DNA from: UBA6669 sp040382075
Lineage (GTDB): Bacteria; Verrucomicrobiota; Verrucomicrobiia; Opitutales; Opitutaceae
Length of the DNA: 64,000 bases
Direction: 5' to 3'
NCBI GenBank assembly: GCA_040382075.1
Contig: JBEIGD010000008.1
Location: forward strand, 1 to 64,000
The notes under the pieces were generated by a model that worked only from the letters and a program-made list of their open reading frames with translations, was not told the DNA's origin and made no database searches. A program made the position numbers and the translations under genes. This document shows positions 52,830 through 61,227 of the stretch, piece by piece (the first letter of the stretch is position 1; each line of letters begins with the position of its first letter).

Positions 52830-55079
52830 ATGACCCGATGCGTCCTCTTCTTCGCGGTCGCTGGACTCCTGCTCGCCTGCGGGCGAGCCACTGCAGCCAC
52901 CACTCCTTCGGTCACCGCTCCAACTTCCGTCGAGACCTGGCACCGCGCTGAATTCCAGATCGCCGGCGTTCCCAGCGTCACCAATCCCTTCGATCCCGAA
53001 CAGATTCGTCTCGACGCAACGCTGGTCGCGCCGTCGGGGCGCACGTTGAAGGTCCCGGCATTCTGGACGGAGGATTACCGCTACAACCTGATCGCCGGGG
53101 AAGAATATCACGAAAAGCTCGGTACGGAGGGGTGGCGCCTTCGCTTCACTCCCGACGAGGTCGGCGAGTACCGTCTCTTCGTTTCACTCGCCCTTGGGAC
53201 CAACAGCCCGCAGCCGTTTGCCCAGTCGCGCTTCTCCGTGACCGCCTCCGGCCCCTCGCCGTCACCGCGAGGCTGGGTACGCGTGGCACCGGACCAGCGG
53301 AGCCTCCAGCTTTCCGACGGACGTCCGCTACGCCTGATCGGGGAAAACGTCTGCTGGCCCGTGCGACAGGGTACCTACGACTACGAGATGTGGTTCGATG
53401 CGATGCGCGCGTCCGGGCAGAACTTTGCCCGACTCTGGATGTGCCCGTGGTGGGCGGCCCTCGAACAGACTCCCGGGACACTGAACCGGTATAACCTGGA
53501 TGCCGCTGGGCGCATGGATCGCATCTTCGAACTCGCCCGCGAGCGCGGGATCTTCCTCCTGCTCGCCATCGACTTCCATGGCATGTTCCAGGTCAACAAC
53601 CCCAACTGGGGAGGCGGGGGCAACATCTGGCCCCGCAACCCCTACCACCGCGACCATGGTGGCCCCTGTGTCGACCCGAACGACTTCTTCACGAATCCGG
53701 AGGCGCGAAAGATCTACCAGAAGCGGCTCCGCTACCTCGTCGCCCGCTACGGTGCCGAGAACCATCTGGTCGCTTGGCAGTTCTTCAACGAGATCGACAA
53801 CGTGTACGGGCCGGGCCTGCTCCAGGCCGCGGACGTCGCCCACTGGCATGGAGAGATGGGGCGCTGGTTGAAACAGCATGATCCGTTCGGCCATTTGGTC
53901 ACGACCAGCCTCACCGGCGGTTCGGACCGCCCCGAGATTTGGACTCTCCCCGAGATGGATCTCACCGTCTATCATTCCTATGGAGACACCGCTCCGGGCC
54001 GCTTCCTTGCGGAGATGGCCCGCAGTCAGATGCACCGCTACCGCAAGCCCTTCCTTGTCGGCGAATTCGGTGCCGAGGTTTTCAGCTGGAGTCGCGCCAG
54101 CGACGCCCACGTGCGCGGATTCCGACAGGCCCTCTGGGGAACCGCGCTTTCCGGCTCGCTCGGAACCATGGCCTCGTGGTGGTGGGAGGATATCCACACG
54201 GACAACCTGTACCCCCTCTACTCGACCTTCACTCGTCTCATGCAGCGGGCGGGTTGGCACGAGGGAGAGTGGCGGCCCGCGACCCTCAGCCCGGCTTGGA
54301 CCCCGCCGCCGACCACCGTCGCCGAGAAGAGCACCGAGCAGCACATCTACTCTGGCCGAGTCTTCCTCCGCGTCGAACCGTGGTTCGGCGACGTCAAGCC
54401 GGTGGCCCTGACCGGCCAACTGGCGGCGGAACGCGCGGCGGAATCACTTTCGGGCTACGTGGGCCCCGCCAACCCGCGGTACGGCCGCCGTTCCATCGTG
54501 CTCGATGGCTGGTGGGCCGGCGACGCCCGTCTCTTCTTCCGCGTGGGCCGCGCGCTCGGTGACGTCGAGCCCGTGGTGCTGATCGACGGGAAAGAGGTAT
54601 GGCGCGAGGCGCTCAAGGCCCCGATCGGTGAAACGGATCGTCCGAGGAAGCTGGACGTGGAGTTCCAGGTGATGATACCCGAGGGCCGCCATCGGATCGA
54701 ACTGGCGAATGAGCACGCCGTCTGGCTCTACATTGACTCGCTGCGCGTGCAGGGCCTGCGGCCCTCGGAGTTCGCCGGTGGCTGGCGATTTCACCCCGAA
54801 AGCATCGCGCTGAGACGAGGAAACTCCGCCGTCCTCTACACGGTCTCACCTCACATCGTCTTCCCGGCTGGAGCCCAACGGTATCGTCCACCCGAGCAAC
54901 GCGGCGAGCGCGTCACGCTGCACGACTGGACCGATGGCCACTACGAGATCGAATGGCACTCCCCCGAGACCGGCTCGCGGCTGGAGACGATCCGCGCCGT
55001 CGCGCGGAACTCCCGGCTCGAACTCACGCTGCCGGACTTCGAGGAGGATCTTGTCGCGCTGATCCGTCCGCAGCCCTGA
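52830..55079 (+). CDS. DUF5060/GH5-like secreted glycosidase, probable lipoprotein
   Basis: A 749-residue protein. The N-terminus MTRCVLFFAVAGLLLAC fits a lipoprotein signal (Cys17). A DUF5060-type beta domain (about 28-140: VETWHRAEFQIAG, RTLKVPAFWTEDYRY) precedes a TIM barrel (about 150-480) with the acid/base Glu321 in AWQFFNEIDNV and nucleophile Glu412 in PFLVGEFGAE, the clan-A pattern of GH5-like mannanases and glucanases. The C-terminal 250 residues are beta-rich and may bind carbohydrate. It would act at the outer membrane or periplasm, upstream of the cytoplasmic mannosidases. It is 35 bases after the second symporter. Confidence 0.85.
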   Translation: MTRCVLFFAVAGLLLACGRATAATTPSVTAPTSVETWHRAEFQIAGVPSVTNPFDPEQIRLDATLVAPSGRTLKVPAFWTEDYRYNLIAGEEYHEKLGTEGWRLRFTPDEVGEYRLFVSLALGTNSPQPFAQSRFSVTASGPSPSPRGWVRVAPDQRSLQLSDGRPLRLIGENVCWPVRQGTYDYEMWFDAMRASGQNFARLWMCPWWAALEQTPGTLNRYNLDAAGRMDRIFELARERGIFLLLAIDFHGMFQVNNPNWGGGGNIWPRNPYHRDHGGPCVDPNDFFTNPEARKIYQKRLRYLVARYGAENHLVAWQFFNEIDNVYGPGLLQAADVAHWHGEMGRWLKQHDPFGHLVTTSLTGGSDRPEIWTLPEMDLTVYHSYGDTAPGRFLAEMARSQMHRYRKPFLVGEFGAEVFSWSRASDAHVRGFRQALWGTALSGSLGTMASWWWEDIHTDNLYPLYSTFTRLMQRAGWHEGEWRPATLSPAWTPPPTTVAEKSTEQHIYSGRVFLRVEPWFGDVKPVALTGQLAAERAAESLSGYVGPANPRYGRRSIVLDGWWAGDARLFFRVGRALGDVEPVVLIDGKEVWREALKAPIGETDRPRKLDVEFQVMIPEGRHRIELANEHAVWLYIDSLRVQGLRPSEFAGGWRFHPESIALRRGNSAVLYTVSPHIVFPAGAQRYRPPEQRGERVTLHDWTDGHYEIEWHSPETGSRLETIRAVARNSRLELTLPDFEEDLVALIRPQP

Positions 55080-55095
55080 GGCCGCACCCGCACCC

Positions 55096-55866
55096 ATGCT
55101 TGTCCCGGAACGTCATCGCCTGATCCGCAGGCTACTCTCCGAACGGGGCAGCATTTCGCTGCAGGAGATTCAGGCGCGTCTCGGCATCTCGGCCGCCACG
55201 GCAAGGCGGGACGCGGAGGAATTGAGCCGAGCCGGGCTGGCGCGCCGCATCCACGGTGGCCTGCTGCCGCCGGACTTCGCCTTGACCGAGCCGACCTATT
55301 CACGGAAGGCCGAAAAGGCGGCCAACCTGAAGGCTCTGCTGGGCGAAGCCACCGCGCGGATCCTGCCGGAGGACGGATCCATCTTCATCGACGCGGGCAC
55401 GACCTGCCTCGAGGTGGGCAAGGCACTGCTGGATCGCCCTCGCCTGCGCATCTTCACGAACTCGATCTCGCTCCTCGGCCTCGCTTCCACTGCCAAGGCC
55501 ACCCTGAATTCGCTCGGCGGAGAGCTCCGCCGTGTGAGCCTCGCCCTCACCGGAGCCCTCGCTCAGGACTGGCTGGAGCGGCTCCGATTCGACGCCGCCG
55601 TGCTCGGAGCATCCGGCATCGATCCCGAGGCCGGAGCCTACACCACGGAGCTCGGCGAAGCCGGCGTGAAGATCGAGGCGCTGCGTCGCTCGCGCCTGCG
55701 CATTCTCGTGGTGCACGGGGAAAAGTGGGGCCGGCCCGCCGCCGTGCACTTCGCTCCGTGGACCGCCTTCCATCACGTGGTCACCGAACGCAGTGCCCTC
55801 GGCCCCGATCGCGCCGCCGCCCTCGCCCAGGCCAAGGTCCTCGTCCACGCGGTCGGCGGCCGCTAG
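55096..55866 (+). CDS. DeoR-family transcriptional regulator (second)
   Basis: A 256-residue protein. The HTH (about 5-57) reads RHRLIRRLLSERGSISLQEIQARLGISAATARRDAEELSRAGLARRIHGG, the DeoR signature with Ala in place of the usual Val or Ile before RRD. The sensor domain includes SIFIDAGTTCLEVGKAL, LRIFTNSISLLGLAS and LGASGIDPEAGAYTTELGEAGVKIEAL; a Lys kept in many DeoR proteins is present as GEKWGR. It lies 16 bases after the DUF5060 gene, so it is probably transcribed with the array it may control. Confidence 0.9.
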   Translation: MLVPERHRLIRRLLSERGSISLQEIQARLGISAATARRDAEELSRAGLARRIHGGLLPPDFALTEPTYSRKAEKAANLKALLGEATARILPEDGSIFIDAGTTCLEVGKALLDRPRLRIFTNSISLLGLASTAKATLNSLGGELRRVSLALTGALAQDWLERLRFDAAVLGASGIDPEAGAYTTELGEAGVKIEALRRSRLRILVVHGEKWGRPAAVHFAPWTAFHHVVTERSALGPDRAAALAQAKVLVHAVGGR

Positions 55867-55955
55867 TCGTCCGACGGGCCTCTCACATCATTGTCACAGG
55901 CGCGGGATTGACAGCCTGTCCGCCGTGCTGTCGGGCTTTCGCCGCCCCTCCCGCC

Positions 55956-57269
55956 ATGACTCGCACCCTCCTGTTTGCCTGCTCGTTCGTTCTCGTCACC
56001 CTCGGGTTCGTCCCAGTCCAAGCCCAAGGCGAGGCGTCGCGGTGGTGGCGGGGCAACCTGCACACCCACTCCCTGTGGAGCGATGGCGATGATTACCCGG
56101 AGATGATCGCCGACTGGTACAAGCGTCACGGCTACCACTTCCTCGCGTTCTCCGATCACGACCTTCTCCAGGAGGGTCAGCGCTGGTTACCCCTGCAAGG
56201 CAGCGTCTCCTTCGCCGGCAGCGTCACACACCGCGGCGGCGGCGAGGTGCTGGAAAAATACCTCCGGCGCTTCGGACCGCAGTGGGTTGAGCAGCGCCGG
56301 AACGACGGCCAGCTCGAGATCCGACTCAAGCCCCTCTCCGAGTTTCGTACCCTCTTCGAGGAACCGGGACGGTTCCTGCTCATCCCTGGAATCGAGGTCA
56401 GCCATCGCGAGGTCGTCGCCTCAGACGGGACCAAGAAACCCGCGACCGTCCACGTCAACGTCATCAACCCCCGCGACGCCGAGCCCAAGCCCAGCGGCCA
56501 GACGGTCCTCGAACTGCTCCAGCGCACCGTTGACGCGGCGCTCGCGCAGCGCGAACGCACGGGGCAGGCGATGTTTCCCCACGTCAATCACCCGAACTTC
56601 CGCTGGGGCCTCACGCCGGATGACCTGATGCGCGTCCGAGGCCTGCGCTTCTTCGAGGTCTACAACGGGCATCCCGAAGTGAACAACGAGGGCGATGCCG
56701 ACCACCCGTCGACCGAGCGGCTCTGGGACCTGGCCCTCACGCACCGACTCACCGACCTGGGACTGGGCACCCTGTACGGCATCGCGACGGACGATTCGCA
56801 CCACTACCACGAGCAGGCGATCGGCAAGAGCAACTCCGGACGCGGCTGGATCATGGTCCGCTCCTCCCACCTCACGCCCGAATTCCTGATCCGTGCCATG
56901 GAGGCGGGCGACTTCTATGCCAGCTCGGGCGTCACGCTCGCCGAGGTCCGGCGCACCGACGGGAGCCTCGAGGTCGAGATCGCCGGTGAGCCCGGCGTGA
57001 CCTACCTCACCCGCTTCATCGGCACCCGCGTGCGCGGTCAGGGGCCCGTCGAGGCCGGCGAACTCGGCGAGGAACGCGCCCGTTCCGATGCGCTCCGCAG
57101 CCGCTACACGCTGCAGCCGGACGATCTCTACGTGAGGGCGGTGGTCACGTCCTCACGCACCCACCCGAGCGGGAGCGTCGCGCATGAATTCGAGCGGGCG
57201 TGGACGCAGCCCGTGGTGAACGAGCGGCACGCCGCCTTCCGGAACGAGGCGGGCGCGACGCCGCCCTAG
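55956..57269 (+). CDS. Secreted PHP-domain metallophosphoesterase/hydrolase
   Basis: The ATG at 55956 gives 437 residues with a signal peptide (MTRTLLFACSFVLVTLGFVPVQAQ). The PHP metal motifs are present in order: NLHTHSLWSDGDD (His36, His38), FSDHD, LIPGIEVSH, FPHVNHPNF and IATDDSHHYH. It resembles secreted CehA/McbA-type PHP hydrolases, which cleave phosphodiesters or esters. It follows the DeoR gene after 89 bases, the largest gap in the array. A TTGACA at 55908-55913 could mark its own promoter, but no good -10 box follows. Its stop codon lies in a CTAG shared with the convergent permease gene. Confidence 0.88.
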   Translation: MTRTLLFACSFVLVTLGFVPVQAQGEASRWWRGNLHTHSLWSDGDDYPEMIADWYKRHGYHFLAFSDHDLLQEGQRWLPLQGSVSFAGSVTHRGGGEVLEKYLRRFGPQWVEQRRNDGQLEIRLKPLSEFRTLFEEPGRFLLIPGIEVSHREVVASDGTKKPATVHVNVINPRDAEPKPSGQTVLELLQRTVDAALAQRERTGQAMFPHVNHPNFRWGLTPDDLMRVRGLRFFEVYNGHPEVNNEGDADHPSTERLWDLALTHRLTDLGLGTLYGIATDDSHHYHEQAIGKSNSGRGWIMVRSSHLTPEFLIRAMEAGDFYASSGVTLAEVRRTDGSLEVEIAGEPGVTYLTRFIGTRVRGQGPVEAGELGEERARSDALRSRYTLQPDDLYVRAVVTSSRTHPSGSVAHEFERAWTQPVVNERHAAFRNEAGATPP

Positions 57270-58225
57270 GCGGAGCGACCCCGGCGATACTGGTCGAGCG
57301 TGACGGCGGCGACGATGATCCCGCCCGTGACGATCTCTTGGACCCAGTTCGACATTTCCAACTTGGTGCAGCCGTTGTTGACGACCGTCATGATCAGCGC
57401 GCCGACCATCGTTCCGAGCACCGTTCCCCGGCCACCGGCCAGGCTGGCCCCGCCAATCACGACGGCCGCGATGATGTTCAGCTCGAGTCCAACTCCCGTC
57501 GTGGGGTCACCGCCGGTCAGGTACGAGAACTGAAGTACTCCGGCCAAACCGGCGAAGCCCGCGCCGACGGCATAGATCCAGACCTTGGTCCGATCGACCG
57601 CGACACCGCAGAGCCGCGCGGTGGACTCGTTCGATCCGATCGCGAAGATGTGCCGTCCGAACCGCGTGTACCGAAGCACGCCGGCCACGACGACGGCCAT
57701 CACGAGCATGATCCACACCCCGCCGGGGAGGAACCGCGAACTCAGCTGCATGAGATCGTTCAGCCACGTCGGCTCAGGATAAATGGGTTGTTCGCTCGCC
57801 AATCCCTTGGCCGCGCCCCGCAGGATGCCCATCATCCCGAGCGTCACGATGAACGGCATCAGCCGGAGTCGCGTCACCAGCAAACCTGAGACGACGCCGG
57901 TCATGACACCCAAGCCAATCGCGCCGGCGGCGGCCCCCACCGGTGGCGCGCCGGCCTCCAAGAGCAGCGCGAGCACGACCGCCGAAAGGGCGATGATCGA
58001 CCCGAACGACAAATCAACCCCGCCGGAGATCACGATCAGCGTCATGCCGATCGCGCCGATGCCGATGACCGCCGTCTGCTGCAGCATGATCGCGGAGTTG
58101 TCCCACGTCACGAAACGGTCAAAGCGCAGGATCGCGAACAGTGCGTAGACTGCGACGAGGGCCAGAAAAGGGGCCAACGCGCCAATGAGGCGCCGGGCAG
58201 AACCGGAGGAAGAGTCGGTGGACAC
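57266..58225 (-). CDS. ABC sugar-transporter permease (RbsC type)
   Basis: A 319-residue inner-membrane protein with a GTG start at 58225. About eight to ten hydrophobic helices carry family segments MTLIVISGGVDLSFGSIIALSAV and GLLVTRLRLMPFIVTLGMMGILRGAAKGL, and a C-terminal AAVVIGGASLAGGRGTVLGTMVGALIM. This matches RbsC/XylH permeases. The binding-protein gene lies 79 bases upstream, but no ATPase gene (RbsA) is present. Stop codons of this gene and the PHP gene overlap in CTAG at 57266-57269. Confidence 0.93.
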   Translation of the reverse strand: MSTDSSSGSARRLIGALAPFLALVAVYALFAILRFDRFVTWDNSAIMLQQTAVIGIGAIGMTLIVISGGVDLSFGSIIALSAVVLALLLEAGAPPVGAAAGAIGLGVMTGVVSGLLVTRLRLMPFIVTLGMMGILRGAAKGLASEQPIYPEPTWLNDLMQLSSRFLPGGVWIMLVMAVVVAGVLRYTRFGRHIFAIGSNESTARLCGVAVDRTKVWIYAVGAGFAGLAGVLQFSYLTGGDPTTGVGLELNIIAAVVIGGASLAGGRGTVLGTMVGALIMTVVNNGCTKLEMSNWVQEIVTGGIIVAAVTLDQYRRGRSA

Positions 58226-58304
58226 GATCGAAGCAGCGGGGCCGCCCTTGGAGGCGGGAGACGGCGGAGAACCTGGACCAGGACCGCAGGCGCCGGGCGC
58301 GGAC

Positions 58305-59291
58305 TTACGGGGTCGCCAGAATCGCCTTGGTCTCCGGCGTATCGATGGATTCGAGCGTGACCAAGGCGCACCCCGTGTCGATGCGGGGCTCGACTTTCCC
58401 GCCCCGCAACTGGGCCACCGCCGCCTTCACGCCCAGATAGCCCATGCGGGAGGGGTTCTGGGCCACCAGACCCTGGATCTCACCGCGGCGCAACGCCTGC
58501 ACCAGCGCGGTCGACGTATCGAAACCCACGAACGTCTTCTTGCCGGCCAGGCCCGTCTGCCGCAACGCGAGCAGCATGCCCTGCGTGGTGGACTCATTCG
58601 GGCAAAAGATGCCATCCGCCTCGCGCAGGCGATCGATGAGATTCAACGCCGTATCTTGGGCGAGGCTGACCGTCGCGCCACCGTAGCGATTCTTCACGGT
58701 CACCTCGATCCCCGGATAACGGGCAATCGCGGCGAGGAAGCCGGACTCACGCTCGTCCGTGCTAGCCGACCCTTCCAAACAACGCAGCAGGACCACCTTG
58801 CCCTTCCCACCGAGCCGCCGGGCAAGTTCCTCGCCGCCGATCTCGCCGCCGCGGAAGTTGTCCGTCGCCACGAGGCTCACGAAGTCACGGCCAACCTCAC
58901 CCCGGAGGGCGGAGTCGATGATGACGACGGGGATGCCCGCCGCCGTCGCGCTGCGGACCGGACCCGCCAAGGCGGTGGCGTCGAGCGGGGCGAGCACCAA
59001 GGCCGAAACCTTGGAGCCCACGAACTGCTGGACCAAACTGATCTGCTGGGCGCGGTCGTCCTCCTTCATCGGTCCCTTCCAGATGATCGTGACATTCTCC
59101 TCCGCTCCGGCCTTCCGCGCTCCCGCCTCCACGCTCTTCCAGAAGGCATGGGTGGAACCCTTGGGCACGACCGCGATCTGGAGCCGCTCGGCGGCGGCGG
59201 CCGTGGCGGCCGATCCGGCCAACGCAACTGCGGAAACCAACGCGGGGAGAAACTGACGGATGAAGCGGCGCATGGGGGTAAGCGGGGACAT
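58305..59291 (-). CDS. Periplasmic sugar-binding protein of an ABC transporter (RbsB type)
   Basis: The ATG at 59291 (328 residues) has a CT-rich leader and a good signal peptide (MRRFIRQFLPALVSAVALAGSAATAAAAE from the second Met). An ATG at 59273 is the alternative. The Peripla_BP_4 fold is evident from LQIAVVPKGSTHAFWKSVEAGARKAGAEENVTIIWKGP, LVLAPLDATALAGPVRSATAAGIPVVIIDSAL, IGGEELARRLGGKGKVVLLRCLEGSASTDERESGFLAAI and TFVGFDTSTALVQALRRGEIQGLVAQNPSRMGYLGVKAA. It pairs with the permease downstream and follows the RidA gene by 26 bases. The ligand is unknown. Confidence 0.92.
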   Translation of the reverse strand: MSPLTPMRRFIRQFLPALVSAVALAGSAATAAAAERLQIAVVPKGSTHAFWKSVEAGARKAGAEENVTIIWKGPMKEDDRAQQISLVQQFVGSKVSALVLAPLDATALAGPVRSATAAGIPVVIIDSALRGEVGRDFVSLVATDNFRGGEIGGEELARRLGGKGKVVLLRCLEGSASTDERESGFLAAIARYPGIEVTVKNRYGGATVSLAQDTALNLIDRLREADGIFCPNESTTQGMLLALRQTGLAGKKTFVGFDTSTALVQALRRGEIQGLVAQNPSRMGYLGVKAAVAQLRGGKVEPRIDTGCALVTLESIDTPETKAILATP

Positions 59292-59317
59292 GAGAAAAGA
59301 AGGAGGGCGAACGGGAA

Positions 59318-59779
59318 TCAATCCTGCAGCTCGACGACGACTTGGATCTCGGTCGTGGCGTTCCGGGGCAGACCGCAGACCGCGACCGCGGCCCGGGCAT
59401 GCCTTCCCGCATCGCCCAACAGCGCCACGAAGAGATCGCTCGCGCCATTGATGACGGCCGGGCTGTCGGCGAAGCCGCTGACGGCGTTGACATACCCACT
59501 GACGAACACGATGCGGCGGATCTTTTCCAACGAACCGACCGCAGCCTTCACATTGGTCAACGTGGCGAGGGCGCAGATCCGCGCGGAGTCGTAGCCGGAT
59601 TGCGTGGTTTGCTCCCGCCCCACCTGACCGGTGTGCGTCAGCTCGCCATTGTAGGCGCTGATGGTGCCGGCGCAGTACAGCAGATTGCCGGTCCGAACCG
59701 TGGGCACGTAGTTCCCAGCAGCAGCTGGCGGGTTAGGCAGCGCCAATCCCATTTCCTTGAGCTTGTCCTCGATCGTCAT
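59318..59779 (-). CDS. RidA (YjgF/YER057c) family protein
   Basis: The ATG at 59779 gives 153 residues. It reads MTIEDKLKEMGLALPNPPAAAGNYVPTVRTGNLLYCAGTISA, then GYDSARICALATLTNVKAAVGSLEKIRRIVFVSGYVNA and HARAAVAVCGLPRNATTEIQVVVEL, the RidA pattern of the longer YjgF-like subgroup. RidA proteins hydrolyse reactive enamines/imines in the cytoplasm; many subgroup members are tied to specific catabolic operons. It leads the minus-strand transporter genes and is divergent from the amidase with 96 bases between starts. Confidence 0.92.
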   Translation of the reverse strand: MTIEDKLKEMGLALPNPPAAAGNYVPTVRTGNLLYCAGTISAYNGELTHTGQVGREQTTQSGYDSARICALATLTNVKAAVGSLEKIRRIVFVSGYVNAVSGFADSPAVINGASDLFVALLGDAGRHARAAVAVCGLPRNATTEIQVVVELQD

Positions 59780-59837
59780 GCTCCCGCGAGCCTCGGCGCC
59801 GTCGGAAAAGGACGCAAAGCGATTCGGCGCGGAACCC

Positions 59838-59850
59838 GATTGCGCCAATC
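59838..59850. promoter_or_regulatory. Palindrome in the RidA/amidase divergent spacer
   Basis: GATTG-CGC-CAATC, 5-base arms, near the middle of the 96-base divergent region. It is a candidate operator for joint control of the two directions. Could be chance. Confidence 0.35.
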
Positions 59851-59875
59851 CGGCTCTCCGACGAGTCTGACTTTG

Positions 59876-61150
59876 ATGAACCTCGCCGCTTGGCAGGACC
59901 TCGCCCACCGCGACCCCGCATTGGCCGCCGCCACCCTGCTCCAACGCCTCCGCGCCCTGCCGCCCGCGCAGCAGCGCGCGATCGTTTCCTGGCAACCCGA
60001 CGCGGCCGAACTCGCCGCGGCATTCGCCCGCCAGACCGCCCGGCCCGGCCCCCTTTCCGGCGTTCCCTACTTCGCCAAGGACCTGTTCCCGGTACGCGGA
60101 GTCCCGATGCACGCCGGCAGCGGATTCCTCGCGGAGATCCAGCCCGCCCCGACTCAGGATGCGGCCCTCGTCTCCGATCTCGCGGGGTGCGGTGCCGTGC
60201 TGGCCGGGACCGCCCACCTGCATGAATTCGCCTATGGCCTGACCGGCGACAATCCGCACTGGGGCAACGTGGATATCCCCGGACGACCCGGCCGCACCCC
60301 AGGTGGCTCCAGCAGTGGCTCCGCGGCCTTGGTGGCCGCCGGGGTGGTCCCTCTGGCACTCGGGACCGACACCGGAGGCTCGGTTCGCGTACCGGCCGCC
60401 TACTGCGGGCTGTACGGCTTCCGGACGACGCCCGGGTCACGCTGGATCTCGGATGCGTTCCCGCTCGCCCCCGGTTTCGATACCGCCGGCTGGTTCACCC
60501 GGAGCGCCGAGGACATGCTTCAGGTCAAGACCGCCCTGCTCGGGGCCGCCCGTACCGAACGCAGTCCCCGAGGCGCCTACCTCGGCTTCGCGGACTGGGC
60601 GGAGCCCGACCCAGGCGTCGCAGAGGCGATCGATGAAGCGGCCCGGCGCTTCGCCCCCGCGGCCGATGCGATGACCCGCGAACAGCTCATCCGTGGCTTT
60701 CGCGGATCGAGCGAAACCTACGCCACCCTTCAAAGCATCGAAGCCTACGGCGTCCATGCTGACTGGCTCGACCGCTACCGGGACCGCTACGGCAGCGAAG
60801 TCTGGCAACGGCTGGACCGCGGACGCCGCTGGACCGACCTCGAACGAGACCAAGCCGTCGTCAAGCAGACGGCGCTCCGCCTCCTGTGGACCTCGTTTTT
60901 TCTCACCTACGATTATCTCGTCCTTCCCGCCACACCCTTCGCCGCGCCGCTGCCCGAGCAGCGGACGATCGCGAATCGGCAACGCATTCTTGCCCTGACC
61001 ACGCCCGCCAGCGTCGGTGGACTGCCCGTCCTGACCATTCCCGTGCCGCTCGCAGACGGCCTCTCCACGGGACTCCAGATCGTGGTCAACCACCCCAACA
61101 GTCCGGTCGTTGACTGGGCCCTGCAACAGGCTGGCGCGGAACGACGCTGA
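59876..61150 (+). CDS. Amidase signature family hydrolase
   Basis: The ATG at 59876 gives 424 residues. The amidase-signature triad is visible: Lys68 in GVPYFAKDLF, the cis-Ser in TPGGSSSGSAAL (about 145-146), and the nucleophile Ser169 in GTDTGGSVRVPAAYCGLYGFRTTPG. No signal peptide, so cytoplasmic. The shorter size and 'AHLHEFAYGLTGDNPHWG' are like AtzE/allophanate-hydrolase-type and other small amidases; the substrate cannot be named. Divergent from ridA and the sugar-type ABC genes, it may belong to uptake and hydrolysis of an amide-bearing compound (inference). Confidence 0.9.
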   Translation: MNLAAWQDLAHRDPALAAATLLQRLRALPPAQQRAIVSWQPDAAELAAAFARQTARPGPLSGVPYFAKDLFPVRGVPMHAGSGFLAEIQPAPTQDAALVSDLAGCGAVLAGTAHLHEFAYGLTGDNPHWGNVDIPGRPGRTPGGSSSGSAALVAAGVVPLALGTDTGGSVRVPAAYCGLYGFRTTPGSRWISDAFPLAPGFDTAGWFTRSAEDMLQVKTALLGAARTERSPRGAYLGFADWAEPDPGVAEAIDEAARRFAPAADAMTREQLIRGFRGSSETYATLQSIEAYGVHADWLDRYRDRYGSEVWQRLDRGRRWTDLERDQAVVKQTALRLLWTSFFLTYDYLVLPATPFAAPLPEQRTIANRQRILALTTPASVGGLPVLTIPVPLADGLSTGLQIVVNHPNSPVVDWALQQAGAERR

Positions 61151-61227
61151 CCGCACCGGTGCCGCGCGAGACGGATTAGGGCATTGCCGGCGGCCGCGTT
61201 TCCCGCGAACATCGGACCCTGTTCCGC

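Noticed and set aside
55908..55913. TTGACA as a promoter for the PHP gene
   Set aside because: The -35 hexamer is perfect, but the region 16-18 bases downstream is GC-rich (TCGGGC) with no -10-like sequence, so it is not annotated as a promoter.
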